A stretch of DNA of 64,000 bases from JADJPO01 sp963828555 (GTDB taxonomy: Bacteria > Actinomycetota > Actinomycetes > Actinomycetales > Kineosporiaceae), in the NCBI GenBank assembly GCA_963828555.1, contig CAWHEL010000005.1, positions 186,001 through 250,000 of the forward strand, given 5' to 3'. The number at the start of each line of letters is the position of its first letter. Position 1 is the stretch's first letter. The notes beneath the pieces were generated by a model. That model searched no databases. It had not been told where the DNA came from and saw nothing but the letters and a program-made list of their open reading frames with translations. Below are positions 1 to 6,959 of this stretch, in pieces. The position numbers and the translations under genes were made by a program.

Positions 1-268
1 ACTCACTGTGCGGACGGACCAACGGGGCGGGCCCGCCCCGGGCAGAGCGTCTCAGCGACAGCTCCCAGTCGCCCATCGCCAGCGTGATGTGCTCCTTGCC
101 GTCCACGAGCCCATGGAAGGTGAAGACCGTGGCCACGGCGCTGTAGCCGTCAGTGAAACGCAGCGGCACGCTCACCCGCCGCCGGACGGTCGCCGCCGGA
201 ACCGCCCCCCGGGGGACTGCGGTGAGCGGCATCCGGGGTACGGGGCCGATGGGCACGACGTCAGCCAT
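1..268 (-). CDS. ribA: GTP cyclohydrolase II (RibA family), N-terminal part only
   Basis: The 89 visible codons, starting at the ATG at 268, read as the N-terminus of a GTP cyclohydrolase II. The segment VRRRVSVPLRFTDGYSA (about residues 28-44) is followed by the signature PLVRPHSE at the window edge, where the family continues HSxCLTGD and then the zinc-binding cysteines. The enzyme opens the imidazole ring of GTP at the start of riboflavin or related pyrimidine pathways. The gene runs off the left edge, so the zinc cysteines and the catalytic Tyr/Met position cannot be read. It is divergent from a RibD-like reductase 130 bp away and sits with a pterin-synthase homologue and lipid/sugar genes. 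This suggests a specialised RibA paralogue rather than the housekeeping riboflavin copy (inference). Confidence 0.85.
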   Translation of the reverse strand, partial: MADVVPIGPVPRMPLTAVPRGAVPAATVRRRVSVPLRFTDGYSAVATVFTFHGLVDGKEHITLAMGDWELSLRRSARGGPAPLVRPHSE

Positions 269-398
269 GCAGTCTCCTCGAGGTGGCGCGGGTGCAGCCT
301 GTTCGACGATCACAACATCTGGACCGGAATACCCCATTCCTTGCAGAGTCACGCCCCCGGCTACGCTTCACCGTCGTGTCGGCACGGAGGAGGCGGCT

Positions 399-1094
399 GT
401 GGAAGCTCCGCGGCCCTATGTGCTGCTCAGTTGCGCCACCTCGATCGACGGCTGCCTGGATGACGCCTCCCCGAACCGGTTGATTCTGTCCAACGAGGCG
501 GACCTCGACCGGGTGGACGCCACCCGGGCCGCGAGCGACGCAATCCTGGTCGGGGCGGGCACCGTCCGCCGGGACGACCCCCGCCTGTTGGTGCGTGATC
601 AGGCCCGGCGACGGGCGCGGGAGGAACGCGGCCTGCCCCCCTCCCCGGTCAAGGTGACGGTCACCCGTCGCGGTGCACTCGACCCCACCGCCGCGTTCTT
701 CGCCGCCGGAAACGGGGAGAAGATCGTCTACTGCGAGAGCAGAACCCTCGCTGCGGCCCGGGCCCGGCTGGGCGCCGTCGCCACGGTGTGTGACGCCGGT
801 GCTCCGCTGGACCTGCGCCGGGTGCTCTGCGACCTGTCCGCACGCGGGGTGGGCAGGCTGATGGTGGAAGGCGGCGAGAGCGTCATCGCACACTTCCTGG
901 CGGCGGGCCTGGCCGACGAGTTGCACCTCGTGATCGCTCCGTTCTTCGTCGGTGAGCCTGGGGCTGCACGGCTGATCAGCCACGGCCGGTTCCCGCACGA
1001 TCAGGCCGCGCGGGCCGTGCTGGCCGAGGTCCGGCGGCTGGGTGACGTCGTGCTACTGCAGTACGCCCTCTCCGACCGCTTCCGGTCGTCGTGA
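399..1094 (+). CDS. RibD C-terminal-type reductase (pyrimidine/dihydrofolate reductase family)
   Basis: This is a 231-aa stand-alone reductase domain related to the C-terminal half of RibD. It would reduce the ribosyl side chain of a GTP-derived aminopyrimidine with NADPH. Family hallmarks are SCATSIDGCLDD near the N-terminus, DAILVGAGTVRRDDPRL around residues 45-60, and VGRLMVEGGESV followed by DELHLVIAPFFVGEPG in the C-terminal half. No deaminase domain is present. The GTG at 399 is chosen because GGAGGAGG at 386-393 lies 5 nt upstream; the open frame extends further but looks non-coding. It lies divergent to the GTP cyclohydrolase II and overlaps the 3' end of the convergent UPF0104 gene by 42 bp. 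Function in this specialised locus rather than in riboflavin synthesis is inferred. Confidence 0.85.
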   Translation: MEAPRPYVLLSCATSIDGCLDDASPNRLILSNEADLDRVDATRAASDAILVGAGTVRRDDPRLLVRDQARRRAREERGLPPSPVKVTVTRRGALDPTAAFFAAGNGEKIVYCESRTLAAARARLGAVATVCDAGAPLDLRRVLCDLSARGVGRLMVEGGESVIAHFLAAGLADELHLVIAPFFVGEPGAARLISHGRFPHDQAARAVLAEVRRLGDVVLLQYALSDRFRSS

Positions 1095-1979
1095 AGCGAG
1101 TACCACCCTCCGGGTGATCAGCACCGCGGCGCCGGGCAGACTGGCCGCAGCCGCGCACAGTCCATAGGTCACCGCAACGGTGAGCCCCTGCGACGCGTTC
1201 AGGCCCGCGCTGCCGAACGCCCACACCAGAGCGCCTTCACGTGGCCCCCAACCGCCGATGTTGAACGGCAGGGACATCGCCAGCAGAGCCAGCACCAGCA
1301 ACGGCGTCAGGCTGAGCAGCGGCGCGGTGGAGCCTGCGGCGCGGGCCGCGATCAGGAACGTGGTCAGATGCCCGGCGAGCACCACGGCCGAGGCCAGCAG
1401 GATGCTCGCCCAGCGCCCGCCCAGGAGCAGCCGCGCGGCGATCGCGCCGGCGGTCGCCACCGCGGCCACCACCGTCCAGAGAGCGGCCGGATGACCTGAT
1501 CGGATCGGTGACGCCGGCCCGGTCGGGTCCATGGCCAGCACGCCGAGCGCGGTCACCACGAGCACCACCTGCCCAGCGCCCCGCTCGAGCACCACGGCCT
1601 TGGCCGCCTGCGGCACGTCACCGACGGCCCGCCCGTGCCGCACCGCGCGATGCGCGTCGCCGAGCACGCCACCCGGCAGGACGGCGTTGACGAACAGGGA
1701 CCCGTAGTACTCGGCGACCGCGCCACCGAGGGGGATCCGGAACCCCAGGCCCTTGGCGACCAGCATCCACCTCCAGGCGCTGAACAGCGTGGTCAGCGCC
1801 CCCAGGCCGAGCACCCAGACCAGGGTCGCGCCGTCGAGCACGCGCACCGCCGCAAGCACAGGCTCGCTGCCGAAGCGCCACCCGAGGAGCCCGAGGATGC
1901 CCGCGCCTCCCGCGACCCTGCCGACCCGCCAGAGCCGCCGGAAGCGTGCAGGCGATGCATCGTCACCGACCGGCCTCAT
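1053..1979 (-). CDS. UPF0104 / lysylphosphatidylglycerol-synthase-like membrane protein
   Basis: This 308-aa polytopic membrane protein has about 7-8 hydrophobic segments. It matches the flippase-like LPG_synthase_TM (UPF0104/AglD-type) family: SAWRWMLVAKGLG near residue 70, GGVLGDAHRAVRHG near 105, and LPFNIGGWGPREGALVWAF near 245. Members are linked to polyprenol- or lipid-linked glycan transfer or translocation. It is the last gene of the minus-strand series dehydrogenase - PTPS homologue - glycosyltransferase - methyltransferase - UPF0104, so a role in handling or exporting a lipid-linked product is reasonable but unproven. Its 3' end overlaps the RibD-like gene tail to tail. Confidence 0.8.
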   Translation of the reverse strand: MRPVGDDASPARFRRLWRVGRVAGGAGILGLLGWRFGSEPVLAAVRVLDGATLVWVLGLGALTTLFSAWRWMLVAKGLGFRIPLGGAVAEYYGSLFVNAVLPGGVLGDAHRAVRHGRAVGDVPQAAKAVVLERGAGQVVLVVTALGVLAMDPTGPASPIRSGHPAALWTVVAAVATAGAIAARLLLGGRWASILLASAVVLAGHLTTFLIAARAAGSTAPLLSLTPLLVLALLAMSLPFNIGGWGPREGALVWAFGSAGLNASQGLTVAVTYGLCAAAASLPGAAVLITRRVVLASRRPEAVGEGVLQ

Positions 1980-2016
1980 GCCCAGTGATACGCGCGGACG
2001 GGGCGGAACGGTTCGG

Positions 2017-2847
2017 TCACCTGCCGAACGATGCGCCGGGCGGCAGGGCCAGGAGGTCTTCGTGATGCACCACCACCCTCAGACGGCCCGCCGCGGCGTC
2101 GGTCGAGCGCCGGCCCAGGTACCCACTCACCGGCAAGTCTGGCTGCTGCTCGGCCGCTGCGCTCACCCAGCCCTGGAGCCACCAGTCGATCAGTGATGTC
2201 TCCTCCGGTCCCAGCCGCCATGGACTGGGGCGTACCCGGACCTGCGCCCCGTGCTGCGCGAACGCGTCAACTGCCGCGGCGACGGCGTCAGGGCCGAGCA
2301 GACGGCGGCCCGCCACCACCCTTCGCTGATGCCGGTTGAAGGCGGCGGCGATCTCGCCGTCCAACGGATCCTCGGGCCGGAGTTCGACCCGGCCGGCCAC
2401 CGACAGCGTGAACAGGGCCGGGCAGCCCGCGCCCGTGCAGGCCGCCGCGAGCCGACCGAGCTCCTCGCGGGTGAGCAGGTCCAGAAGGGCGGACGTCGTA
2501 ACCAGCCCTGCACCCGCCAACTGCTGCGACGTCAGTGTGCCCACGTCGCCGAGTCGAGCCTCGACGCCCTCGATCCCGCGCACCGCCAGGGCCAGCAGCG
2601 CGGGGTCGCGGTCGTGCAGCACCCAGTGCTGCGGCCCGGGAAGGCGCGGAGCAAGCCACCGGCGCATCGATCCGGTGCCGCAACCCAGGTCGTGCACGAC
2701 GACACCGGAGCCACCCGCCGGCCGGGCTGCCACGTCAGCGGCCAGTGCAACGGCCACCTCGGCGGCCAGCTCGGTGCTCCGGGCCAGGGCGTCGGCGGGC
2801 TCTCGAAGGCGCAGCCACTCAGCGCTGAATCCCGGTCGGGCGCTCAT
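2017..2847 (-). CDS. class I SAM-dependent methyltransferase
   Basis: This 276-aa methyltransferase has motif I VHDLGCGTG at residues 51-59, an acidic residue at the end of strand 2 (LHDRDP), and the downstream segment LTREELGRLAAAC. The start ATG (2847) overlaps the stop of the glycosyltransferase in an ATGA arrangement (2844-2847), so the two are translationally coupled. The substrate is not evident. The context with GTP-derived and sugar-transfer genes suggests tailoring of the same small molecule or glycolipid (inference). Confidence 0.82.
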   Translation of the reverse strand: MSARPGFSAEWLRLREPADALARSTELAAEVAVALAADVAARPAGGSGVVVHDLGCGTGSMRRWLAPRLPGPQHWVLHDRDPALLALAVRGIEGVEARLGDVGTLTSQQLAGAGLVTTSALLDLLTREELGRLAAACTGAGCPALFTLSVAGRVELRPEDPLDGEIAAAFNRHQRRVVAGRRLLGPDAVAAAVDAFAQHGAQVRVRPSPWRLGPEETSLIDWWLQGWVSAAAEQQPDLPVSGYLGRRSTDAAAGRLRVVVHHEDLLALPPGASFGR

Positions 2848-3932
2848 CGGCCGTCTCCTGCCTGTGTGAGGACGGCGTGCAGCCGAGCTGCCGTGCCTTC
2901 CCACCCCGGCAGCGTGCTCCGCCTTTCCCGCGCCGCCCGGCGCAGACGATCGCGCAGTGCGGAATCGGTGAGCCATCCACGTAACGCCGACGCGAGCTCC
3001 CGCGGATCGCCGGGTGCCACGAGCACACCTGGGCGGGTTCCGTCGGGGGCGCTGCCGAGCGCCTCGGGCACGCCGCCCACGGCCGTGGCCACGACCGGCG
3101 TCCCACCCGCGAGCGCCTCGGTGACCACCATGCCGAACGTCTCGGCGTGCGAGGGCAGCACCAGGACGTCGGCCGCGTGGTACTCGGCAGCCAGGTCGTC
3201 CCCGATGCGGGGGCCGAGCAGGCTCACCCGCTCGGCAAGGCCGTGACCCTCGACCGCCCGGCGCACCCGGTCCACGAAGCCGGGGTCCCGCTCCAGCATG
3301 CCTACACAGGAACATCTCCAGGCCAGCTCCGCGATCCCGGCCAGCGCCTCGACGAGCACGTCCTGCCCCTTGCGAGGGGTGATCGCTCCGACGCAGAGCA
3401 GGCGCCCACCCGCCTTGGTGCCCTCAGCCGGGCGGGCGCCGTCCACCCCGGGCGCCGCCACGTGAACCCGACCTGGCGACAGCCCGTGATGGTCCACCAG
3501 TCGTCGCGCCGCCACGGTCCCGGTGGCGACGACGGCCCTGGCGGCCCGCAGGGTCCGCCGCTCCCGCCCGTCGAGCTCAGCGGCCTCCCCGGGCGCCAGC
3601 CCGGTCTCCTCGGCGAGCGGCAGGTGCACCAGGACCACGACTCTCAGCCGATCCGCCTGCGGCACCACGACCTCGGGCGCCGCGCAGGCGACCAGCCCGT
3701 CCAGCAGCACGACGCCGCCGTCCGGGATGCTGCCCAGGGCGCGGTCCAGGCGTGCCAGGTCGGCGGTCCCCGGCCAGGGCCAGCGCCCGACCGCGCTGAT
3801 CTCCCGCACCCGGGCGCCGCGGTCGGCCAGGCCCTGACACACCTTGCGGTCGTAGGTGTTTCCTCCGCTCGGGCACCTCGGGTCGTCCACGCCGTCGGGC
3901 AGCACCACGTGGAGCTCGCTCGAGGTGATCAC
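2844..3932 (-). CDS. GT4-family glycosyltransferase
   Basis: This retaining GT-B glycosyltransferase of about 362 aa has the donor-binding C-terminal domain clearly visible: LCVGAITPRKGQDVLVEAL, then VLVLPSHAETFGMVVTEALAGGTPVVA containing the EX7E motif. The N-terminal domain has GGNTYDRKVCQGLADRG, typical of acceptor-side GT4 sequences. The GTG at 3932 (VITSSELHVV) is preceded by GAGGGG at about 9 nt; a GTG 6 nt upstream is an alternative. It starts 14 nt after the PTPS homologue and its stop overlaps the methyltransferase start. It probably adds a sugar to the product of this locus; donor and acceptor are unknown. Confidence 0.83.
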   Translation of the reverse strand: MITSSELHVVLPDGVDDPRCPSGGNTYDRKVCQGLADRGARVREISAVGRWPWPGTADLARLDRALGSIPDGGVVLLDGLVACAAPEVVVPQADRLRVVVLVHLPLAEETGLAPGEAAELDGRERRTLRAARAVVATGTVAARRLVDHHGLSPGRVHVAAPGVDGARPAEGTKAGGRLLCVGAITPRKGQDVLVEALAGIAELAWRCSCVGMLERDPGFVDRVRRAVEGHGLAERVSLLGPRIGDDLAAEYHAADVLVLPSHAETFGMVVTEALAGGTPVVATAVGGVPEALGSAPDGTRPGVLVAPGDPRELASALRGWLTDSALRDRLRRAARERRSTLPGWEGTAARLHAVLTQAGDGR

Positions 3933-3945
3933 GCCCACGCACCCC

Positions 3946-4344
3946 TCACAGCGGGCGGTCGTAGCTCGCCCAGGCGACGTGGGACTCGTGCAGGGTGATC
4001 GTGATCCGCGCCAGGTCCGCACCGGCCGAGCCGAAGGGGCCGAGCCGGGCACGGTCGGCGAGCCGGTCGGCGATGGCGCGGGCAAGCACCTCGGTCGTCG
4101 TGTTCACTCCGGCGAAGGACGGGTCGTCGTCGAGATTGCGATAGGTGAGCTCCCCCAGCACCTCACCGAGCTGTGCGGCGGCCCAGCCGATGTCGACCAC
4201 GATGCCGTCGTCGTCGAGCTGCGGACGGTGGAAGGTGGCATCGACGACGAACGTGGCGCCGTGCAGCCGCTGGGCGGGGCCGAACACCTCGCCAGTGAAG
4301 CTGTGGGCGATCATCATGTGGTCGCGGACGGTCACGCTGAACAT
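3946..4344 (-). CDS. 6-pyruvoyl-tetrahydropterin synthase / QueD homologue with altered active site
   Basis: This 132-aa protein is of normal length for the PTPS/QueD fold. AHSF (H14) and RLHGAT (H28) match two zinc ligands, NTTTEVLAR matches the PTxEN(L)A helix, and E120 in HESHVAWASY matches the pterin-anchoring Glu. The usual HGH is HGA (Ala30), so one zinc ligand is missing, and no Cys occupies the catalytic position just before LHG (GPAQRLHG). The chemistry is therefore probably not standard 6-pyruvoyl-tetrahydropterin formation. From memory, Streptomyces coelicolor has a PTPS homologue (SCO6650) near a GTP cyclohydrolase II paralogue (SCO6655), a comparable context. It is spaced 3 nt from the dehydrogenase stop. 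Confidence 0.82.
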   Translation of the reverse strand: MFSVTVRDHMMIAHSFTGEVFGPAQRLHGATFVVDATFHRPQLDDDGIVVDIGWAAAQLGEVLGELTYRNLDDDPSFAGVNTTTEVLARAIADRLADRARLGPFGSAGADLARITITLHESHVAWASYDRPL

Positions 4345-4347
4345 CTG

Positions 4348-5334
4348 TCAACTCCTCGCGCTGGGATAGGCGACCCGATGACACAGCGCCGGCAGAGAGC
4401 CGTCGGCCAACCGGGACATCACGTCGGGCAGTTCGCGGAACGTGCACTCGCCGCTGATCAGGGCGTCGAACGCGGGGTCGGCCAACAGCTCCAGGGCCAG
4501 GGCGAGCCGGTCGGTGGTCGTGTGTCGGCCCCGGCGGGCCGGCGACACCGCGCCGACCTGGCTGGCGCGCAGCACCAGGCGGCGGGAGTGGAATGACTCC
4601 CCCAGCGGCACACCCACCTGGCGATCGCCGTACCAGCTCAGCTCCAGGACGGTGGCCTCGAAGGCCGCCAACTCGAGCGCCCGGGTCAGCCCCGCCGTGC
4701 TGGCGCTCGCGTGCACGACGAGATCGCACTCCTCCTGGGCCGCTTCTGGGAGGGCGAAGTCGACGCCGAGACCGCGCGCCACCTCCTGGCGTGCTGGATC
4801 GACGTCGACCAATTGCACGCGGGTGCCCGGGATCCTGGCCAGGAGGGCCGCGACGGAGCAGCCGACCATGCCCGCCCCGACGACCGCGATCCGGTCGCCG
4901 ATCAGCGGTTCGGCGTCCCACACCGCGTTCACCGCGGTCTCGACCGTTCCGGCCAGGATCGCCCGGCCCGGCGGCACCGCGGGCGGAACCGGGACGACGG
5001 CCGAGGCCGGCACCACATACCTCGTCTGGTGCGGGTACAGGCAGAAGACGGTGCGCCCGACGAGGTCGGCCGGGCCCTCCTCGACGATCCCGACGTTGAG
5101 GTAGCCGTACTTCACGGGGCCGGGGAAGTCGCCCTCCTGGAAGGGTGCCCGCATGGCGTCGTACTGGCTGCGGGGAACCCCGCCGCGATGGACCACGCTC
5201 TCGGTGCCCCGGCTGATGCCGGAGTACACGGTGCGCACCTGCACGTCCTTCGGGCCCGGCGGCCCGGGCTCGGCCGGCCGGATCTCTCCACACCCGGGCG
5301 CGCGCAGCCAGAAGGCCTCTGCACGTTCGGCCAT
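4348..5334 (-). CDS. medium-chain (zinc-type) dehydrogenase
   Basis: This 328-aa MDR-superfamily oxidoreductase has an N-terminal GroES-like domain (VYSGISRGTESVVHRGG) and a Rossmann domain with IAVVGAGMVGCSVAALL around residues 148-165, ending the beta-2 strand at VDVDP. It resembles the BchC/threonine-dehydrogenase-like branch. The classic N-terminal catalytic Cys is not obvious, so zinc dependence is uncertain. It is the first gene of a five-gene minus-strand operon and divergent from the phosphatidyltransferase (101 bp apart). It probably oxidises or reduces a side chain of the GTP-derived intermediate (inference). Confidence 0.82.
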   Translation of the reverse strand: MAERAEAFWLRAPGCGEIRPAEPGPPGPKDVQVRTVYSGISRGTESVVHRGGVPRSQYDAMRAPFQEGDFPGPVKYGYLNVGIVEEGPADLVGRTVFCLYPHQTRYVVPASAVVPVPPAVPPGRAILAGTVETAVNAVWDAEPLIGDRIAVVGAGMVGCSVAALLARIPGTRVQLVDVDPARQEVARGLGVDFALPEAAQEECDLVVHASASTAGLTRALELAAFEATVLELSWYGDRQVGVPLGESFHSRRLVLRASQVGAVSPARRGRHTTTDRLALALELLADPAFDALISGECTFRELPDVMSRLADGSLPALCHRVAYPSARS

Positions 5335-5435
5335 CGGGGTCCTCGGTGTGCGCTCGGGGCGCGACCAGAACCGAATGGCCGCAGCCTACGTATGGTGGAC
5401 CGACAATCGCGACGAACGGGGAGTGGACACCGGCC

Positions 5436-6197
5436 ATGCTAACGCGGGGCGTCGAGAGCGCCAGGGCACGTGCCGCCACGTCGGTGGACGGGCCCGCCGT
5501 CGGCCTGGCCTGCCAACTCGTGCTGCTCGGATGCCTCTCCTGGGCGCCGGGCCTGCGCGCCGCGGGGTGGCTCACCGGTGCGGGCTTCGGCGTGGTCGTC
5601 GCTGCGTCGCTGCGCCACGGGCTGCGCGGTTCGGGCCAGCCATCGCTGGGGCCCGCGAACCGGGTCACCCTCGCCCGGAGCGTGCTGGTGGGCGCCGTCG
5701 CGGCGTTGGCTGCGGACTCGCTCACCGGCGACGTGCCGGTGACTCTCCTGGTCACTGTGGCAGGAGTCGCCCTGCTGCTCGACGCGGTCGACGGTCGCGT
5801 CGCGCGCCAGACCCGCACCTCCTCACCGCTGGGTGCCCGCTTCGACATGGAGGTGGATGCGTTCCTGATCCTGGTGCTGTGCGTTGCCCTGGCCCGCCCG
5901 ATCGGCCTCTGGGTGCTGGCCATCGGCGCCATGCGCTACCTCTTCGTCGTCGCCGGCCGGATGCTGCCCTGGCTCAACGCCCCTCTCCCGCCTCGCTTCT
6001 CGCGCAAAGTGGTGGCCGCCGTCCAGGGTGTCGTCCTGGTGGTGGTGGTCGCCGAGGTGCTGCCCACCTGGCTGGCGATCACCGTGCTGCTCACGGCACT
6101 CACGCTGTTGTGCTGGTCGTTCGGCCGGGACACGCTCTGGCTTGCCCGGTCCCGTCGGGCGCCTGCGACCGACCTGCAGCAGCATCACCTCAGGTAG
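5436..6197 (+). CDS. CDP-alcohol phosphatidyltransferase
   Basis: This 253-aa integral membrane enzyme carries a perfect family signature D(x)2DG(x)2AR(x)8G(x)3D(x)3D between D116 and D141 (DAVDGRVAR ... G ... D ... D), in a protein of several membrane spans. It transfers a phosphatidyl or related phospho-group from a CDP-activated donor to an alcohol. The ATG at 5436 is preceded by GGGGAG; the open frame continues upstream without a better start. It is divergent from the dehydrogenase operon and convergent with the YcnI-like gene, whose frame runs antisense through its last 375 bp. The acceptor alcohol is unknown and may be the product of the neighbouring GTP-derived pathway. Confidence 0.88.
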   Translation: MLTRGVESARARAATSVDGPAVGLACQLVLLGCLSWAPGLRAAGWLTGAGFGVVVAASLRHGLRGSGQPSLGPANRVTLARSVLVGAVAALAADSLTGDVPVTLLVTVAGVALLLDAVDGRVARQTRTSSPLGARFDMEVDAFLILVLCVALARPIGLWVLAIGAMRYLFVVAGRMLPWLNAPLPPRFSRKVVAAVQGVVLVVVVAEVLPTWLAITVLLTALTLLCWSFGRDTLWLARSRRAPATDLQQHHLR

Positions 6198-6932
6198 GCC
6201 GGGGTCGCCCGTCCGCGACGGGCGGACGGCTCGGACGACCGCGCGGATCATGAACGCTGCGCCCACGAACGCGGCGGCCAGGAACAGACTCGTCCAGAGG
6301 CCGCGGCTGCCCGACGGGTGCGGCACCGCCGCGGCAGGCGCCGCCGCCGCGGCCCCCGGCTGCTGCCCGGCGCTCTGGCCGTCGTGGCCGCCATGGGCAC
6401 CCGTCGTGGAACCGGGTGCCGGAGCCGCCAGCGGCACGACCGTGCCCTCGCCCGACCATCGGGTGACCCTGCCGTCCGAGGTGGTCTGGGTGACGGTGAA
6501 CGGCAGGCGGTCGACCTGGGGAAGCGGTCCCATCTCCAGGTACAGCGTCTCGACCGGCGGCGGTGGCGGTGCATCGGCGGCCCGGGTCCAGATCACCGAC
6601 GCGGTGGCCGTGGTCAGGCCGGTGCCGTGGATGCCCGGCAGCGGCTCGGTGACCGTGCGGGTGATGATCTTAGGGGCCCAGTCCGGCACCGTCATCGGAT
6701 AGACCTCCGCGATGGGTGCCTCGGGCGGCAGGTCCACCCGCACGGTGGTGGTGGACGCACCCGGACGGTCGTTCTCCACGGCGATGGTCACCCGGGTCGC
6801 GCCACCCTGCACGGCGTCCTCCGCCGTGATCGTGACGTCTGCGCTCGCTGCCGAGCCGGCCCCGAGCACGGAGCCGAGGCCGAGCACCGCGGCCAGGCCG
6901 AGTGGGCGGAGGACGGACGAGGTCGTGGTCAT
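5823..6932 (-). CDS. YcnI-like (DUF1775) secreted, membrane-anchored protein with run-on C-terminus
   Basis: A signal peptide (LGLAAVLGLGSVLGAGSAASA) is followed by a DUF1775/YcnI domain starting DVTITAEDAVQGG. Then come a Pro/Ala/Gly-rich linker and a C-terminal membrane segment (WTSLFLAAAFVGAAFMI) ending in basic RAVVRAVRPSR, at about residue 235. YcnI proteins are extracytoplasmic and linked to copper handling. After residue 245 the frame continues for 124 more residues exactly antisense to the phosphatidyltransferase gene, in low-complexity sequence, so the original stop was probably lost. A one-base shift would give a stop at 6190. It is the last gene of the minus-strand operon that begins at 12067, 27 nt after the sulfatase-fold gene. 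Confidence 0.75.
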   Translation of the reverse strand: MTTTSSVLRPLGLAAVLGLGSVLGAGSAASADVTITAEDAVQGGATRVTIAVENDRPGASTTTVRVDLPPEAPIAEVYPMTVPDWAPKIITRTVTEPLPGIHGTGLTTATASVIWTRAADAPPPPPVETLYLEMGPLPQVDRLPFTVTQTTSDGRVTRWSGEGTVVPLAAPAPGSTTGAHGGHDGQSAGQQPGAAAAAPAAAVPHPSGSRGLWTSLFLAAAFVGAAFMIRAVVRAVRPSRTGDPGLPEVMLLQVGRRRPTGPGKPERVPAERPAQQRECREQHGDRQPGGQHLGDHHHQDDTLDGGHHFAREARRERGVEPGQHPAGDDEEVAHGADGQHPEADRAGQGNAQHQDQERIHLHVEAGTQR

Positions 6933-6959
6933 GGGCGAACCCTTCGCTGGACGTCGGGG

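Noticed and set aside
8..463. Open plus-strand frames opposite the GTP cyclohydrolase II
   Set aside because: The minus strand gives a clear RibA N-terminus ending PLVRPHSE; the plus frame has only high-GC shadow composition.
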